Assembly: GCA_021642125.1 (NCBI GenBank)
Contig: JAKIXB010000044.1
Span: 124,001-188,000, forward strand
Direction of reading: 5' to 3'
Length of the DNA: 64,000 nt
From: Nothophoma quercina
Lineage: Eukaryota; Ascomycota; Dothideomycetes; Pleosporales; Didymellaceae
Positions 46,922 through 58,906 of the stretch are shown in pieces. Position 1 is the first letter of the stretch; the number at the start of each line of letters is the position of its first letter. The notes beneath the pieces were generated by a model that did not search any database, was not told the origin of the DNA, and saw nothing but the letters and a program-made list of their open reading frames with translations. Position numbers and translations under genes: made by a program.

Positions 46922-47832
46922 TGTTAGCTCACCTTGCAGCCAAAAGGACTGTTCAAAGGGTCTTTGTGGGTGTGGAGAGCTGTACGAGTGGAATGCTTAT
47001 TTCGTCCCTACTTTAAACAAACGTTTGTCTGAGTCTGGGGCACGGTCCTATGCACGTATACAATAGTGTGAGCCACTATACACATCACTTAACGTATCTC
47101 ATGAACCATAAACAGGGAACCTGTCTTGTAGTTCTGGTCATCCTGTGCTGTACATATGCATCGAGCCAATAACTTCCATACTGTGATTGCAATCGACATG
47201 GAGATGGTGGTTGCGCACCAATCAGGTCAGGTTGTCCCAGGCGGATGGTAACGCATGTGCTAGCGTCGCGTGATTGGCTTTCGCTTGAGGAAGGTGTGAA
47301 GCCGGTATGACGGTGTTGTCATACAGAGCGCGTGCAGTCAATACTTCGTAGCTTGTGCTACATCTAACATGCGCTGCTGATCCCGCTTCAGCGAGCTTTG
47401 GCGGATGAGAGACCTTCTCCCACTTTTGGGTAAATATAGCCCTGAAAGTCCACGGGTACTCAACCCTGAAGTTGCAATTAGGCAAGTATCAAGATTGCGA
47501 TCGATTCTGCAGAGGATATCGAGTCGGTGAACGGTGAAGCTACCCAAAGAATGCTTGGCTGTGTCCGTAATGAAGGTGTAAGACGGCACCAGTCGGGACG
47601 GTTGCGTGCCTGACCACATGCACCTTTGATGCGGGGGAACTACTGCACCATAATAGCGCCGACGATATAACCGTGCTTAATCTCCGCGGCCCTCCCGCAT
47701 CTTATTTGCACCTCGAGCTAACAACAACATATCAAGACATCTGCAACTTGGCATGGGAAGGCAACCAGTCATCGAACTCGTTCCATTCGTCTATGTTGTC
47801 GACACTCGTTCTCCCATGCAGGGTACAGGTGG
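46922..47832. other. Intergenic upstream of GH47 and downstream of AP-1 gamma
   Basis: About 900 bp containing the GH47 promoter and the adaptin 3' flank. Frames at 47222-47619 (minus) and 47673-47894 (plus) show no features. No gene recognised. Confidence 0.45.
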
Positions 47833-50586
47833 CTATGTTGGCTCTGACCAATCGACCTGCTCTTGTACCGTACCTACACCGCCTGCAAAGCTGAGCTTGA
47901 GTCTCAATCTGAGCCTCGCTGGTGGGGGCTAGGTCGTGTGTCAGCTTATGAAGTCAGGTTTTGAGAGAAGGACCGACTTACCCCATTCACGGATGTGACT
48001 CGCATTTGTTGTGTCGCATCTTGCCCAGCACCTAGCTCACTTGTACTGATGGGCTGCAATTGCAGCTTCTGGCTCTTCGGGACGGCGGCTTGCAGATTGA
48101 CGGCAGATAGTTGCGCGGCGCCTCCTGTGTTTCGGAATCGAGCGAGCAGTTGCACAGCATTGGCATCACGCTTGAGCTGGAAGGTAATCGTAAGATCGTT
48201 CTTGTTGTACACTGGATGTGCAGTTGGCCCGGAAGCCACTGTAGGTGTTGAGGTTTGAGGTGGTGGTGATGACATGCCACCCAGACCACCAAGCAGATCC
48301 ATCGAGGCTGCTTGTGGCGGCGGCCGTGACTGTGTAGGCGCTGGAGAGCTTGATGGACCGCTGTTGAATAAATCCATAATGTTCGCAACGTTCGACTGTG
48401 GTGTAGGGGACGTTGTCTGGGGTGGTGGTGACGATGTGGATGGTCCACCTCCACCGAGGATATCTGCCAGGAGATCTTGATTCTGCTGAGAACCACTGGC
48501 TGCGCCGTTGGTGTCTGGCACACCAGAGTCGCCCATGAGATCGAGCAACAGATCTTCTGTTGCTGCCTGGGCAGGCTTCTTCTTGCTGATGACCTTGGAT
48601 TGCCGCTTCTTGGTAGCCTCGCCAAGCACGCGCGACTCCTCGCGGATCTCTGGCGGTGGCATTTTCTCAAGAACACCCTTCCTAATCGAGTCGTGGCCGA
48701 ACAAGTTGCCATATTCGACCGCTCGTTGTTGCGTTTCCACGTCAAGGTTGGATCCGTATCTTTGCAGCAGCCTGCGAAGGCGCTCGATCTGGGCTGGTTC
48801 GCTGAGTCGCGTTGTCAGCTTCATCGAGGCTGTGATGGTGTACTGCTGGACGATGAGGCCAGCGTAGCTGCTGTTAAGGATAGTCTCGAACAGATCGACA
48901 ATATCACTCTCCTTGACTTCCTTGACAAGCTCCTCTTCCTCATACTGACCGCCTCTTAGTAAGGCATCACCGTACTCTCCGATGACCCAGGAACCTGCCA
49001 AAGTCAACCCTTCTTGAGTGATGTCTTCCTTTAACGCCGCGTAGAGCTTTTGTACAGAGTATGTCTGGAGATCGGTGGTGGTTGCGATCAATCGAACGAA
49101 TGAAGAGAGGATCTGCTCCTTGACGTAGTTGCCAGCAAGCTTCAATACACGCAGCATAGTGTCGACATGCCACCTCTTGTTCGGAGCGAATCTGTCCGCC
49201 GCGATACCAATTTGCGACGTCATGACCGGCTTGAACTCGTTGTCGGCAACCTCGAGGAAAGCAAGAAGTTCGCGGATGAGTACCCGCACATTACTCTCGT
49301 TGATCAGAGTGAAGCTGAGGTCAAGTGCACGTCTCCTAATACTGATGTCAGGGTCGCGCAAGCAGTCCAGGATCGTGTTCCGGTGTCGCTGCACAGCGTT
49401 CGGTTCGACCGCAACGACCTTATTCAGCGTGTTCAGCGCAACGTATCTGATGTTGTTGTCCCTATTCGACAAGAACTTTCCAAGGATGTTCACACCAAGT
49501 ACGCGGAGACCGGAGTCGGCCTCAATGTCGAGGATCGTAAGTACGGCCTCGTACAGAATGGAGTTACCAACGTTCTTCGAGGAGTCCGTATTGGTGGCAA
49601 CCTGGGCGAGGATATCATTGATCTGCTCACTGACCTGAGCATCGCCGCGCGCAAGGACTCGCAGCAGTTGCAGGATCTTGCACTGCACGAATGGATCTGT
49701 GATACCTGTTACGTCATGCTCAGGCGCGTACCCTGACGAAGATAGACCCTTCAATATCTTGACCAGGGCCGGCACCTGAGGCTTAAAGATGTCCTTGATG
49801 CCGTTCTCGTCGTCCTCTGCCTCGTCTGCTTCACACAAACTGGTGACTAGTGTGATACCACACAGCAGGACACCATGGTTTCGATCCTGCAACAACAACT
49901 TGGCCTTTTCCAGGAAATGCTCCTGCAGATCTGGGACCTTTCTGCATATCCTCATGGCGCACAGGGCGGCCTTGCGGCGAATGTAGGGGTTTGCGCTTGC
50001 TATTATCGTCTCGACTTCGGGGAACAGGTCACGAGCCATCTCAACGGAGGCGATGTTTCCAAGGGTACAAAGGGCGAGACCGACGGTATACTGGTTGGGG
50101 TGGTTCAGGTCACTACGCAGACGTCAGCTTCTACAGTTGTTCGGCATTGAGAAACGCCATACTTTTTGAGAGAGTTTGTAACCAGTGTCAGGACTTCTTG
50201 GTTCTCGTCCAGCAGCAACATGGTGCCTAGGTAGCCCAACCGCTTGTCTGCAAAACGCGGCGACGCCAGCAGCTTCAGACATTCGATCTGTCCAAAATGT
50301 GTCCTCTCGCCCAAAGTGAAGAGGTACAGAAGCTTGGCGACATTGTTTCTCCTGCTTCGTTGTGAACATGTGCCCCTCCCGCTGCGACAGATCAACACAC
50401 CTCACGTTGGAGTCGTGGCTCTCCTCCCTAAAGCTGGCACGGATGGCCGCACTCTCCTTCTGCACAACAGCGCGCTCGTCGGCGATTGTCTTTGCGGCTC
50501 GCACATTTCGAATGAATTGCTTGACTAGACATCCTTAGCAAGCGTGCATAGCTGGGGTCTGTGATGCTTGGCGTACGAGAGGCCAT
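47833..50586 (-). CDS. AP-1 complex subunit gamma (gamma-adaptin), 849 aa
   Basis: Large subunit of the AP-1 clathrin adaptor for trans-Golgi/endosome traffic. Exons are 50577-50586 (10 nt), 50401-50524, 50163-50351, 47982-50112 and 47833-47928. Introns of 52, 49, 50 and 53 nt restore MASLKQFIRNVRAAKT, DSNVRRNNVAKLLYLF, TNSLKNDLNHPNQY and SVNGPPPARLRLRL. The N-terminal adaptin trunk runs to about residue 590 (RFADKRLGYLGTMLLLDEN is diagnostic). A Pro/Gln/Ser hinge carries DLL/DLF clathrin-box-like motifs (LLLDLMGD, IMDLFNSG). The ear starts near NKNDLTITFQLKRDANAVQ and ends EQVDWSEPT. Divergent from the sterol acyltransferase gene. Confidence 0.95.
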
Positions 50587-51132
50587 TGTGACGGTCGCTG
50601 GGACCCCACCCCAGGAATTGCGTGGAAAGAGATCGAGTGGACGCGGGCGAGATTCGAACGTGCGGGGCCGTGGATGTGGGTTGCCGTCGCGGAGTGTTGT
50701 TGTTGTTGGCGCTGCTGGCTGCTTTCGAGGTGTACGGTAAGCCTTACAGCCAGCGAGCCAGGGTTTCGCCGGGTCGGAGAAACGACGTTCGTGTCCCAAG
50801 CACCCCTGCACTGTGAGCTTAACTGCAGCCTGACTCGCGGAGCCGCTGATGTCAACATCGACTTTCGTGCATACAACTGCGCGCTCCAATCGTACCGCCC
50901 TCTAAACGCGGTATACCAGGGATCCATCCAGTTGCCAGGTTCCATCACGGACTGCAAACTTGATTTCGCCTTCGGGCAGCTGCCCTTCACCAGCCGCGGC
51001 TGTCACGGCCACGTCTGACAGCACCAAGTGACCCGGGCAAGTCGCAGATCATCGTCCGGGCTGACCACATCTTGTATCCACATATGCCACTCCTTCCTGC
51101 CACTACCATACTATGCACACGCTCCTTTGTCC
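50587..51132. promoter_or_regulatory. Divergent promoter region between AP-1 gamma and sterol O-acyltransferase
   Basis: 546 bp. Open frames of 60-150 codons cross it on both strands but start at non-ATG codons and show no known protein. A TTCGAA-containing stretch near 50650 recalls a tRNA T-loop, but there is no supporting stem. Confidence 0.5.
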
Positions 51133-52990
51133 ATGATGGCTGAGTCTACCTCGTTTGAGTCGCACCACCTAAATGGTCAGGGTGACCACCATGCGCCTCG
51201 ACCGCGCAAACCTACGCGGATCGACTTTCTTAAGCCACAACTAAGTGATGAATCTGTCAAGCAGCATCTGGAGACAGGCTCGGGGGTTTCGAGGTTTGGC
51301 AGAGACGCTTTTTGTACGCGCAATATGTACTGACAACCTCCTCCAGTGGGAGAACCACTCCCATCCCCGCCGATGCGCCTCCCTCCGTGCAAGCCGCCTC
51401 TTCTGCGCGCCGCCAGATTCGAGCAGACCGAAAGCGGCGTATGTTTCCTACTGTCGACTACGTCGATCGCGTCTCCCATTTTGACCCAGAGAGCGACTAC
51501 CATGACTTCCGCGGCTTCTTCGTGCTCTTCTGGATTGGTCTGGCTATCATGGTCATAACATCAATGCTTCGCCAAGTCAAGGAGACAGGATACCCGTTCC
51601 AGATCAGGCAATGGAACTTGTTCAAGGAGAAGATCTGGGAGTTGGGCCTTGTTGACGGTGCCATGGTGGGCAGTACTGCAGTGGCACTTCCTCTCCAAAA
51701 GCTGTTTCTGCAAGGCAAGGGGTCGTTGCGCTGGAGTCAACTTGGGATGGCAATCCAGAGCGTCTATCAGGTTGCTTGGCTTTCGTTCTGGTGCACGTAC
51801 GAGTGTTCCTGTCAATCATGCAAAAAATTCCCTGACATCCTCCAGGTACCCCTTTATTCGTGACTGGAGCTGGACTGCCCAAGTGTTCTTCACTCTGCAT
51901 CTGCTCGCGATATTCATGAAAATGCACTCTTACGCGTAAGTGCACAGGACGAGGCATGAACTTTACTTCATCATCTGACCTCTGAAGCTTCTATAACGGC
52001 CATCTGAGCGAAACGCTGCGTCGTCTGAACGACCTCGACAGTCCCGAAAAGGCCAATAGATCAGCAGCAGTCCGCTATCCAAAGCCTCGGACGCATCTCC
52101 ACGAAATTCCACAGTCGCCGAGCCAGAGCACATCTGACGCAAACCAAGAGTCTCTACGCCAACTCCGCGAGGACCTCGCCTTCGAGCTCTCCTCCCCGCT
52201 CGGCCACGTCTCCTACCCCGAAAACCTCAACCTCTCCAACTGGGTCGACTTCATCTTCTGCCCCACACTCTGCTACGAACTTGAGTACCCACGAGTCGCC
52301 CATATCCGGCCGTTGGAAGTATTTTACAAAGCGCTCGCCGTCTTCGGCTGTATATTCCTGATGGTCATTACGACAGAAGAATTCATTCTGCCCGTGCTTG
52401 ACGAATCGGCCGCGTCACTGCACCACTCTAAGGGCGCTCTGGACTTCAGTCTGATTCTCGCGGAAACAATTGGGCGCCTGCTCTGGCCCTTCATGATCAC
52501 CTTCCTGCTCACGTTTCTCGTCATCTTCGAGTATATATTGGGTGCCTTTGCGGAGCTCACGCGCTTCGCAGACCGACAGTTCTACGCCGACTGGTGGAAT
52601 TCCTGTGACTGGCTGGAATTCAGTAAGTCCAAAACCCAACTTCGTACACGCTTTGCACGTACTAACACCCAAACAGGCCGAGAGTGGAACAGGCCTGTGC
52701 ACCTATTCTTCAGACGACACGTCTATAGCGTGAGCAAAAACCACTTATCTCGCCCTCTTGCTACACTCATCACCTTCTTGATCTCTGCGCTGGCCCACGA
52801 GCTGGTCATGGGTTGCATTACAAGGAAGTTCCGTGGCTATGGGTTTTTCGCCATGATGCTACAGATGCCGATCGTCATGGTGCAGAGGAGTAAGTATGTC
52901 AGGGGCAGGACGCTGTTGAACAATGTGCTGTTTTGGTGTAGTATGGTGCTTGGGCTGAGTATGATGTGTGCGCTGTACGTGCTTGTTTAA
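51133..52990 (+). CDS. Sterol O-acyltransferase (Are1/Are2, MBOAT family), 547 aa
   Basis: ER membrane enzyme that esterifies sterols with fatty acyl-CoA for lipid droplets. Exons are 51133-51293, 51347-51790, 51846-51935, 51988-52622 and 52677-52990; introns are 52-55 nt. The first intron uses an unusual GTTTGG donor but has a clear TACTGAC branch and CCAG acceptor; all other donors are standard. MBOAT signatures: the FYADWWNSCDW motif beginning at about residue 430 (FYxDWWN) and the presumed catalytic His484 in ALAHELVMG. Around eight hydrophobic spans are seen. A charged cytosolic N-terminus precedes them, as in Are2. DGAT1 enzymes share the fold, but the FYxDWWN context favours the sterol branch. 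Confidence 0.9.
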
Positions 52991-53330
52991 GCAAGCCCAC
53001 GCATGGAGTTCATGTAAATAGAGATGGACGTTTTTGACTTATCGGATGGTGCGCGAGATACCCGTCTCTTGGATTTCTGTCAGGTCTGCGTTATCTGGTA
53101 TAACGCATGTGTTTAGACTTCACTCTTAATGCGGTTGGCTTGATCCATGTCCCCAATAGAGAGATCGTGTTGTTATTGTTGAGATGTGGTATTAAGATGC
53201 CTATATCAATGTCGCTATTACAAAGTCTATTCTATACCACCCAACGCGACCTTTTATCGGTGGCCGGAATGAAAACCTAAACACCATATACACATGCCAC
53301 GCAATGCTCGAAAACAATAAAACAACAAAA
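52991..53330. other. Convergent 3' flanks of sterol acyltransferase and LMBR1 genes
   Basis: 340 bp without a gene. Confidence 0.5.
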
Positions 53331-55448
53331 TTACAACCTCACCCTCCCTTCTTCAGCCCTGCCTCCAAACAGACTCATAAACCTTTCCCCCCGATCTGTG
53401 CCTCTGGACTGTCTCCCAGCGTCGACTTCATCATCCCCGCCCATCCACGCTGGCCGCGTGATGGTGAAGTCGGTAGACTCGAACGTGTTCTTGACACGAT
53501 TCGCAAAGTTCTCGAAGAAATTCCCCGTATCCCCTTCATCTTCGACAACCGGTCTGCGACGCTCGGGGCGCGTTCTCGTCGCCGGCGCAGCAGCGTTGGA
53601 CACAGTGTCCGCGATACTACTCGGCTCTCCCCCAGCAGACCACGCTGGGTTATCAGTGTAGCGTTCACTCGGCGGGCTAGTCGTCGCGCCATTCCTCGAG
53701 CTGAGACCCAACACATTCCCACTGCTCCCTTGAATTTCGCGCTCAATAAGCGCCCTGCCTTCGCGCCAAGACCCGCTGCCGGCGAAGCCTGCGGCCTCGT
53801 CTTCCTCGTCGTCGAGCAAATCGCCAAAGCCGCAGATATTCTGGATCTTGCCGTAGAGTCCGAACGCGGTCGCGAATACAGGAACGAGGATGAAGATGGG
53901 GAAGAAAGCACTGAAGTTCTTGCCCAGAGGGGACAAGTCGATCAGCCTCCCCAAAAACCGATGGAACATCGTCTCACCCCAAATCGGCTTATCCGTCATC
54001 GTCAAGAAATTGTAGCTCAGCGGAACCGTGAGCTTGGCGACTTGGAGTCCATACCACGTCGCGGATTCTTGGTACGTGTTCCGCCTTACAAGCGCCCTGT
54101 TGCCCCAGATCTTGACTTCTGTGAGGCTGTAGAACGCGCAGATACACATGTAGCATAGCCACAGGGCGGCGACGAGCTGGCCGCCGAAGCCAATTTGGCT
54201 GCGTGAGGAGGACTGCCGGTGCACGACAGTCCAGCCGATGATGGATAGCTTGTGGCCGCCGATTTCTTGGATTTCGCGCACGCATTCGGACCACACGATG
54301 CTGATGGAGGCGAGAATCGTGATGAACCAGGTAAAATAGGTTAGCGCAGGAATGACGTTGACGTGTAGGTGGTAGCGGGTATATGGTGTGAGGAGGGTGA
54401 AGCGGCTGTGCCAGTGTTGCGGGGTTGGGTATGCGGTGGTTTTGAACTCGAGACGTTGGCTGCCCTTGGAGTCGAGGATGTCCTGTGTACGGACTGCTTT
54501 GTGGACTATGATGTCCCATTCATTTTCGAAGCGGTTCTTTGCGTGGCGTGCGCGCTTGAGCTTGCGTGTGAGGTCGGCGAGATATCGTTCTGTGATGACA
54601 GGCGGTACTGTCGTTGCGCTTGAGCGGACTGCGGTACCAGCTCTGCTCTCTGGCAGACTGCCCTTCTCCGCCAGCTCGTCAATCCACTCCTGGAACTCCC
54701 TCGCGGTACCGTTTTTCCTCTGCTTTAGCTGGACAACCTGATGTTCGTACTGATCGAGCTTCTCCAGCGACTCAACAAGCTTCTCATGAACCTTCGGCGC
54801 ACTACCTTGGATCTTCTTGAGTCGTCCACTGATGCTGGCATACCGGAATAAGCTCCTCGGAAACGCGACCAGCCCATGTCCCATGAGGTAGATACCCAAG
54901 ATCAGACCCCAGGTATACGCCAATGCCATAGCCAAAGACTTGAACGTCTCCAGCTCAAAGCCATTGTACCAGATCAAATATACCGACCCCACAATGCTGC
55001 AGCCTAACATGATAGCCCAGTACCGCCCATTGCTCCTCAGCGCATACAACACCCTCGCCTTCGGCTCCCGGTACCCCGAATCGCAGTACTCTCCCAGCAG
55101 CGGCAGAATCGCCCAAGTAAGCGCAAACGTGAGCCAATACACAATGCGCCATGACTTGTAGACCACCGTGTCATTCAACCAGATACCGCGCGCACCATCT
55201 GTATCCGTACCTGCGCTGCTGGCGAGGTCGATGGGAAGTAGCACAACGATGCTAGCGGGCAAGGCGATGGCGAGGAATACGGGAACGGAAACGTATGCGG
55301 GCGTCGTGCGGAGAGGGAGGTAGTAACGCAGCAGGAGCAGCACGAGACCACATATCGAGAAGAGGGAGAGGACGAAGAAGGCTGTTGAGCCGGCGGCTGA
55401 GGACGCCGTTGTGTACGAGGGGTCATCGGCGTAGACTGTCGTCGCCAT
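53331..55448 (-). CDS. LMBR1-domain membrane protein (LMBRD2-like), 705 aa
   Basis: Multi-pass membrane protein of the LMBR1 family; the cellular role in fungi is unknown. Single exon starting at ATG 55448 (MATTVYADDPSYTT); the ten-codon longer frame begins with TTG. Hydrophobic spans cluster at residues about 25-200, a cytosolic coiled coil (KVHEKLVESLEKLDQYEHQ) follows, and further spans resume near VIPALTYFTWFITILASI. The family block YNFLTMTDKPIWGETMFHRF and the end of the membrane domain (AFFPIFILVPVFATAFGLY) are present. The C-terminal 150 residues are acidic and disordered with RTRPERRRPVVEDEGD. Antisense open frames are shadows. Confidence 0.92.
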   Translation of the reverse strand: MATTVYADDPSYTTASSAAGSTAFFVLSLFSICGLVLLLLRYYLPLRTTPAYVSVPVFLAIALPASIVVLLPIDLASSAGTDTDGARGIWLNDTVVYKSWRIVYWLTFALTWAILPLLGEYCDSGYREPKARVLYALRSNGRYWAIMLGCSIVGSVYLIWYNGFELETFKSLAMALAYTWGLILGIYLMGHGLVAFPRSLFRYASISGRLKKIQGSAPKVHEKLVESLEKLDQYEHQVVQLKQRKNGTAREFQEWIDELAEKGSLPESRAGTAVRSSATTVPPVITERYLADLTRKLKRARHAKNRFENEWDIIVHKAVRTQDILDSKGSQRLEFKTTAYPTPQHWHSRFTLLTPYTRYHLHVNVIPALTYFTWFITILASISIVWSECVREIQEIGGHKLSIIGWTVVHRQSSSRSQIGFGGQLVAALWLCYMCICAFYSLTEVKIWGNRALVRRNTYQESATWYGLQVAKLTVPLSYNFLTMTDKPIWGETMFHRFLGRLIDLSPLGKNFSAFFPIFILVPVFATAFGLYGKIQNICGFGDLLDDEEDEAAGFAGSGSWREGRALIEREIQGSSGNVLGLSSRNGATTSPPSERYTDNPAWSAGGEPSSIADTVSNAAAPATRTRPERRRPVVEDEGDTGNFFENFANRVKNTFESTDFTITRPAWMGGDDEVDAGRQSRGTDRGERFMSLFGGRAEEGRVRL

Positions 55449-56144
55449 GGTGAGTGACAGGCGATTGTGCAGAAGCAAGACGATTGATTATTCGGTGCCT
55501 GTCGAAGACGCGTCTCCTCGGACGAATAGCTGATGAAGCACGCAGAGAGTTTCGGAAGAGAGGCGCGCGATGTGCTGTTATCTCGGAGACATCCTGTTTT
55601 CTTTCTTGAAGCCCTGTTGTCTACGCAGACAAGCACATCCGGAATTAACAGACCTCAGATAACTCTCAACAGCTGAAAATGTTGATTGCGCTCGATATCT
55701 TGGACCCTTTCGTCATCACCCAATACACCTCTTTAGCGGGAGTTCGGCGATTACGGAAGCCCGCCACAGCCGTGGCTGAAACGGGCTAATCAGATGCACC
55801 TTCTTGCGATTGCATCATTCACCAAACCCATAGCAGCTGCGGGGCGCGCATACAGCACTTGACTAATCACCACCACCTCTACCTCTCGATTCCAAATCGC
55901 CTTCTCACGTTTATAACCTTACATATCCAAGTCTTACGCTTACACCCACACCCACCACCAACTTGTACGTCCACCCTTCACAAACTCTTCTCAAAACATT
56001 CCAATAGCACACACACTTCGAGCGCCCGTCACCTCGGCAAGTTCGCATCACTGGTCTTGCATCACTGACAGAAGAGAAGACAACACCGCAACCATTTCCT
56101 CCCTCATCCGCCGCTTCTTCAGCCGCGCCCCCAGCCCAACCACC
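55449..56144. promoter_or_regulatory. Divergent promoter between LMBR1-domain and glutaredoxin genes
   Basis: About 700 bp. The last 100 bases upstream of the glutaredoxin ATG are open in the same frame without an ATG and encode a basic hydrophobic stretch just before it (see findings). The 55860-56000 part is CT/CA-rich, as in fungal leaders. Confidence 0.5.
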
Positions 56145-56567
56145 ATGTCCGCCACAAAGACCAAGGTGCAATCCATCATCGACGAGAACCCCGTCGCCGT
56201 CTTCTCGAAATCATACTGCCCCTACTGCCGCCAGGCGAAGCAGCTGCTGAGCGACAAGGGCGCAAAGTTCTATGCTATTGAGCTGGACCAAGTCGGTACG
56301 TACACTTGTTACGAGAGCTCGCAACGCGGCGTGAACACAATTATTGTTGTTGCGCGCGTCCCAGTGGAGTAGTTTTGCCGAGTGAGAAGAGACTGACGAC
56401 GTTCTGTAGATGATGGCTCGGCTATTCAGTCCGCTCTCGCAGATCTGACCGGCCAGTCCACAGTTCCCAACATCTTCATCGCGAAGAAGCACATCGGCGG
56501 CAACTCAGACCTGCAGGCCAAGAAGGGCGACCTGCCCAACCTGCTCAAGGACGCCGGTGCCATCTGA
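56145..56567 (+). CDS. Dithiol glutaredoxin (Grx1/Grx2 type), 102 aa
   Basis: Glutathione-dependent thiol-disulfide oxidoreductase. Exons are 56145-56295 and 56410-56567 with a 114-nt intron (donor GTACGT, acceptor TGTAG) joining IELDQV to DDGSAIQSAL. The active site is CPYC (Cys25/Cys28). The glutathione-binding TVPNIFIAKKHIGGNSDLQA block (TVP, GGxxD) is intact. The length is standard for a cytosolic dithiol glutaredoxin. The preceding leader is open in frame and could encode a mitochondrial-type extension if a near-cognate codon is used. Confidence 0.95.
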
Positions 56568-56863
56568 CTAGATGGCGCGAAGGGCAAGCTATAAGCTAGA
56601 CATACAATGAATAGAAATTGAACAACAAAAAAGTGCAGCGTGACGTGACGGAGGCAAGTCATGATTGGAGAGATGTATTGATGGCCAACTACCACCTACA
56701 AGGGCTCTTCCATCCCTATTTGCTACAAATGCGTGCATCTTTCCACCCAAGTGAGCTAGCCTAGGCTTTTGCGACGCTTTCTATCCATATCATTACCTGT
56801 ACGTGAATGCTAGCCGTGACCTCGTTACAAGACCGAATCGCCCCTCGGACGCTGTGCTACCAC

Positions 56864-58906
56864 CTAAGTCTGCATTGCGTCCGTGAAGCTCTGTGCTGCT
56901 GTTGTCGCGAAATATCTGACGTCAACGTCGTCATCCTGCTGCAGCTTCTCGAGGTTTGGCAGTATGCTCTTGGTGATCAGATCTGTCGCCTTCTGGCAGC
57001 CTTGGCCAGGTGTTCCAGCCTTCTCCAGCGCAATGACGGTACCCTCTTCAGGCAGCTGCTTAAGTGTATTGATCAGTACACCGTACGACTTTGCGACGTT
57101 GAAGCGGATGTTAGGAATGTCGTCGTTGACAAGCTTGTCCATCATAGGGAGGATTGAAGCCTCGATGACGTCAAGGCTGAGAGCGGGTGCAAGGGTCTAA
57201 GACACATTAGAACGCGCGCAGAGATTGTTTCAAAGTTGTCAGAGCTTACCGAAACAGCGAAGCAGGTAGTCATGCGGTACAGGTAGTTGGGGTGTTGACC
57301 CATGGCCATAACCTTAGGTACGATGGCCTCGTTGGCCCATTCAACACCGAAAACTTCTGTGAGCTTCTTGAGGTTCTGAGTAGAGGCCTCACGGATAGAG
57401 AAGACAGTGTCGCCCAACCAGCTCATGCACAAGCTGCTGAGCTTCTCGTCGAAGAACTTAACACCAAGCTGCGAAGCAAGGAGGGGAACGTATTCGATGA
57501 TAGCGAGGCGGACGCGCCATTGCTTGTCCTCAGCAAGCTGGACAATAGCGGGGAGCAGAGACTGGGACAGAAGTTCGATACCAATGACTATTCAAATTAG
57601 CATGCGTTTGTGATTGTAGTGAATCTTGTTCGTACCGTTGTTGACGGACTCGAGCTTCGAGATAATGTTCAGGCGGACATCAGGGAACTCGTCCTTGAGC
57701 ATCTGAAGGAACATGGGCAGAAGATGCGAGATAGTCTCGTCCTTCCCAAGAATGGGCGCAAGACCACTGATCTGAGTACCGAGGGCGGCACGAACGTGCT
57801 GTGACTGGTCGGAAACCAGCTCCTCGATGCTTGGCATAACCTCGTGCAGGAGCGTCTCGCGCTCAAGCAGTGCGCAGAATCCAGGAATTTGCCCAGCAAT
57901 CGCACTGCGGACTTCCGCCTCTGTATCCTTGAGAAGCTTGACGAAAGCTGGCACGAGGTCACGGTTGACGACCTCCTCGTCGACCGCCTTTGCGATCTTC
58001 TCAAATCGATCCGCAACCATGTAACGCACCCTCCAGCTCTTGTCCTCAAACAGGCTTCGCAAAGCAGTCAGCAATACGCCGTGGCTTGACTGCTGCTCCT
58101 TGGGTACTGCCTCCGCAATCGCAATGAGAATGTCGACTGTCAGAAGCCTGACGCTGTCCTGGTCGTCTGCTGCAAGGTGTTGGAACAAGGGGATCATCTC
58201 TTCCACGACGATTGAGTGTGTCATGGCTTTGATGAACTTTGCGAGGTTGTTTGCCGCTTGTCTTCGAACCATAGGGGTATCGTCGTGTACTAGTTGGCCG
58301 TAGTGCTGCCTGAGGGCTTCCTGCGAGGGAGGTGTGGCTCGGGTGTAAGGGGTCTGGTAAAGACCAGTTGCAGAGATCTTCGAAGTAAACCAATCTGCTT
58401 TCGAGAGGCGCATAACAAGAGGAATGAATGCATCCTCAATTTGCTGTTGTGACAGTTCTTCGCAAATCTTGTTGAGCGACTCGACAGCCTGTGCATGTTA
58501 GTTAGGGAACTTGCGCAAAATGAGACTCTTGCCCACCTTCTCGCGAACAAGCGGCTCTTCTATCGCAGCTAGGTTCTCAAGGGGTGACAGAAGCACATGT
58601 GCGTGCTCTGGGCCACCAACGTATTCGACGAACTTGCCCAATTCCTCGCTCAGTGCAGTGAGCACCTCGTCCTCATCCTCAACAGACTCTGCGTATACTG
58701 TTAGCCCATCCGCAGACAGTATAGCGTACCAGCACCAGCTTACCGTCGAGGAAGGGTATCAGCTCATCTCGTGTGCGCTCAGCGCCCAATGCAAGAGCTA
58801 TGGTGTTCAGGCGGTGAATTGCATTAAGCCGCAAAATCACGTCATCGTGCTTCAGCTCGTCAATGAGCACGGCGATCGGGTAGAGTTCGTCGTTCTGGGC
58901 GTCCAT
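56864..58906 (-). CDS. Protein phosphatase 2A scaffold subunit A (PR65, Tpd3/Paa1), 612 aa
   Basis: HEAT-repeat scaffold of PP2A holoenzymes. Exons are 58744-58906, 58537-58688, 57636-58488, 57250-57587 and 56864-57196; the four introns are 48-55 nt, all GT-AG. The product begins MDAQNDELYPIAVLIDELKH and shows successive HEAT repeats of about 39 residues (for example DTPMVRRQAANNLAKFIKA, SWRVRYMVADRFEKIAKAV, QWRVRLAIIEYVPLLASQLG), 15 expected. It ends AAQSFTDAMQT. The length matches fungal orthologues. Divergent from the amino-acid transporter gene. Confidence 0.96.

Noticed and set aside
50640..50670. TTCGAA-containing stretch resembling a tRNA T-loop on the minus strand
   Set aside because: The flanking bases do not form a 5-bp T stem and no anticodon or acceptor arms could be found.
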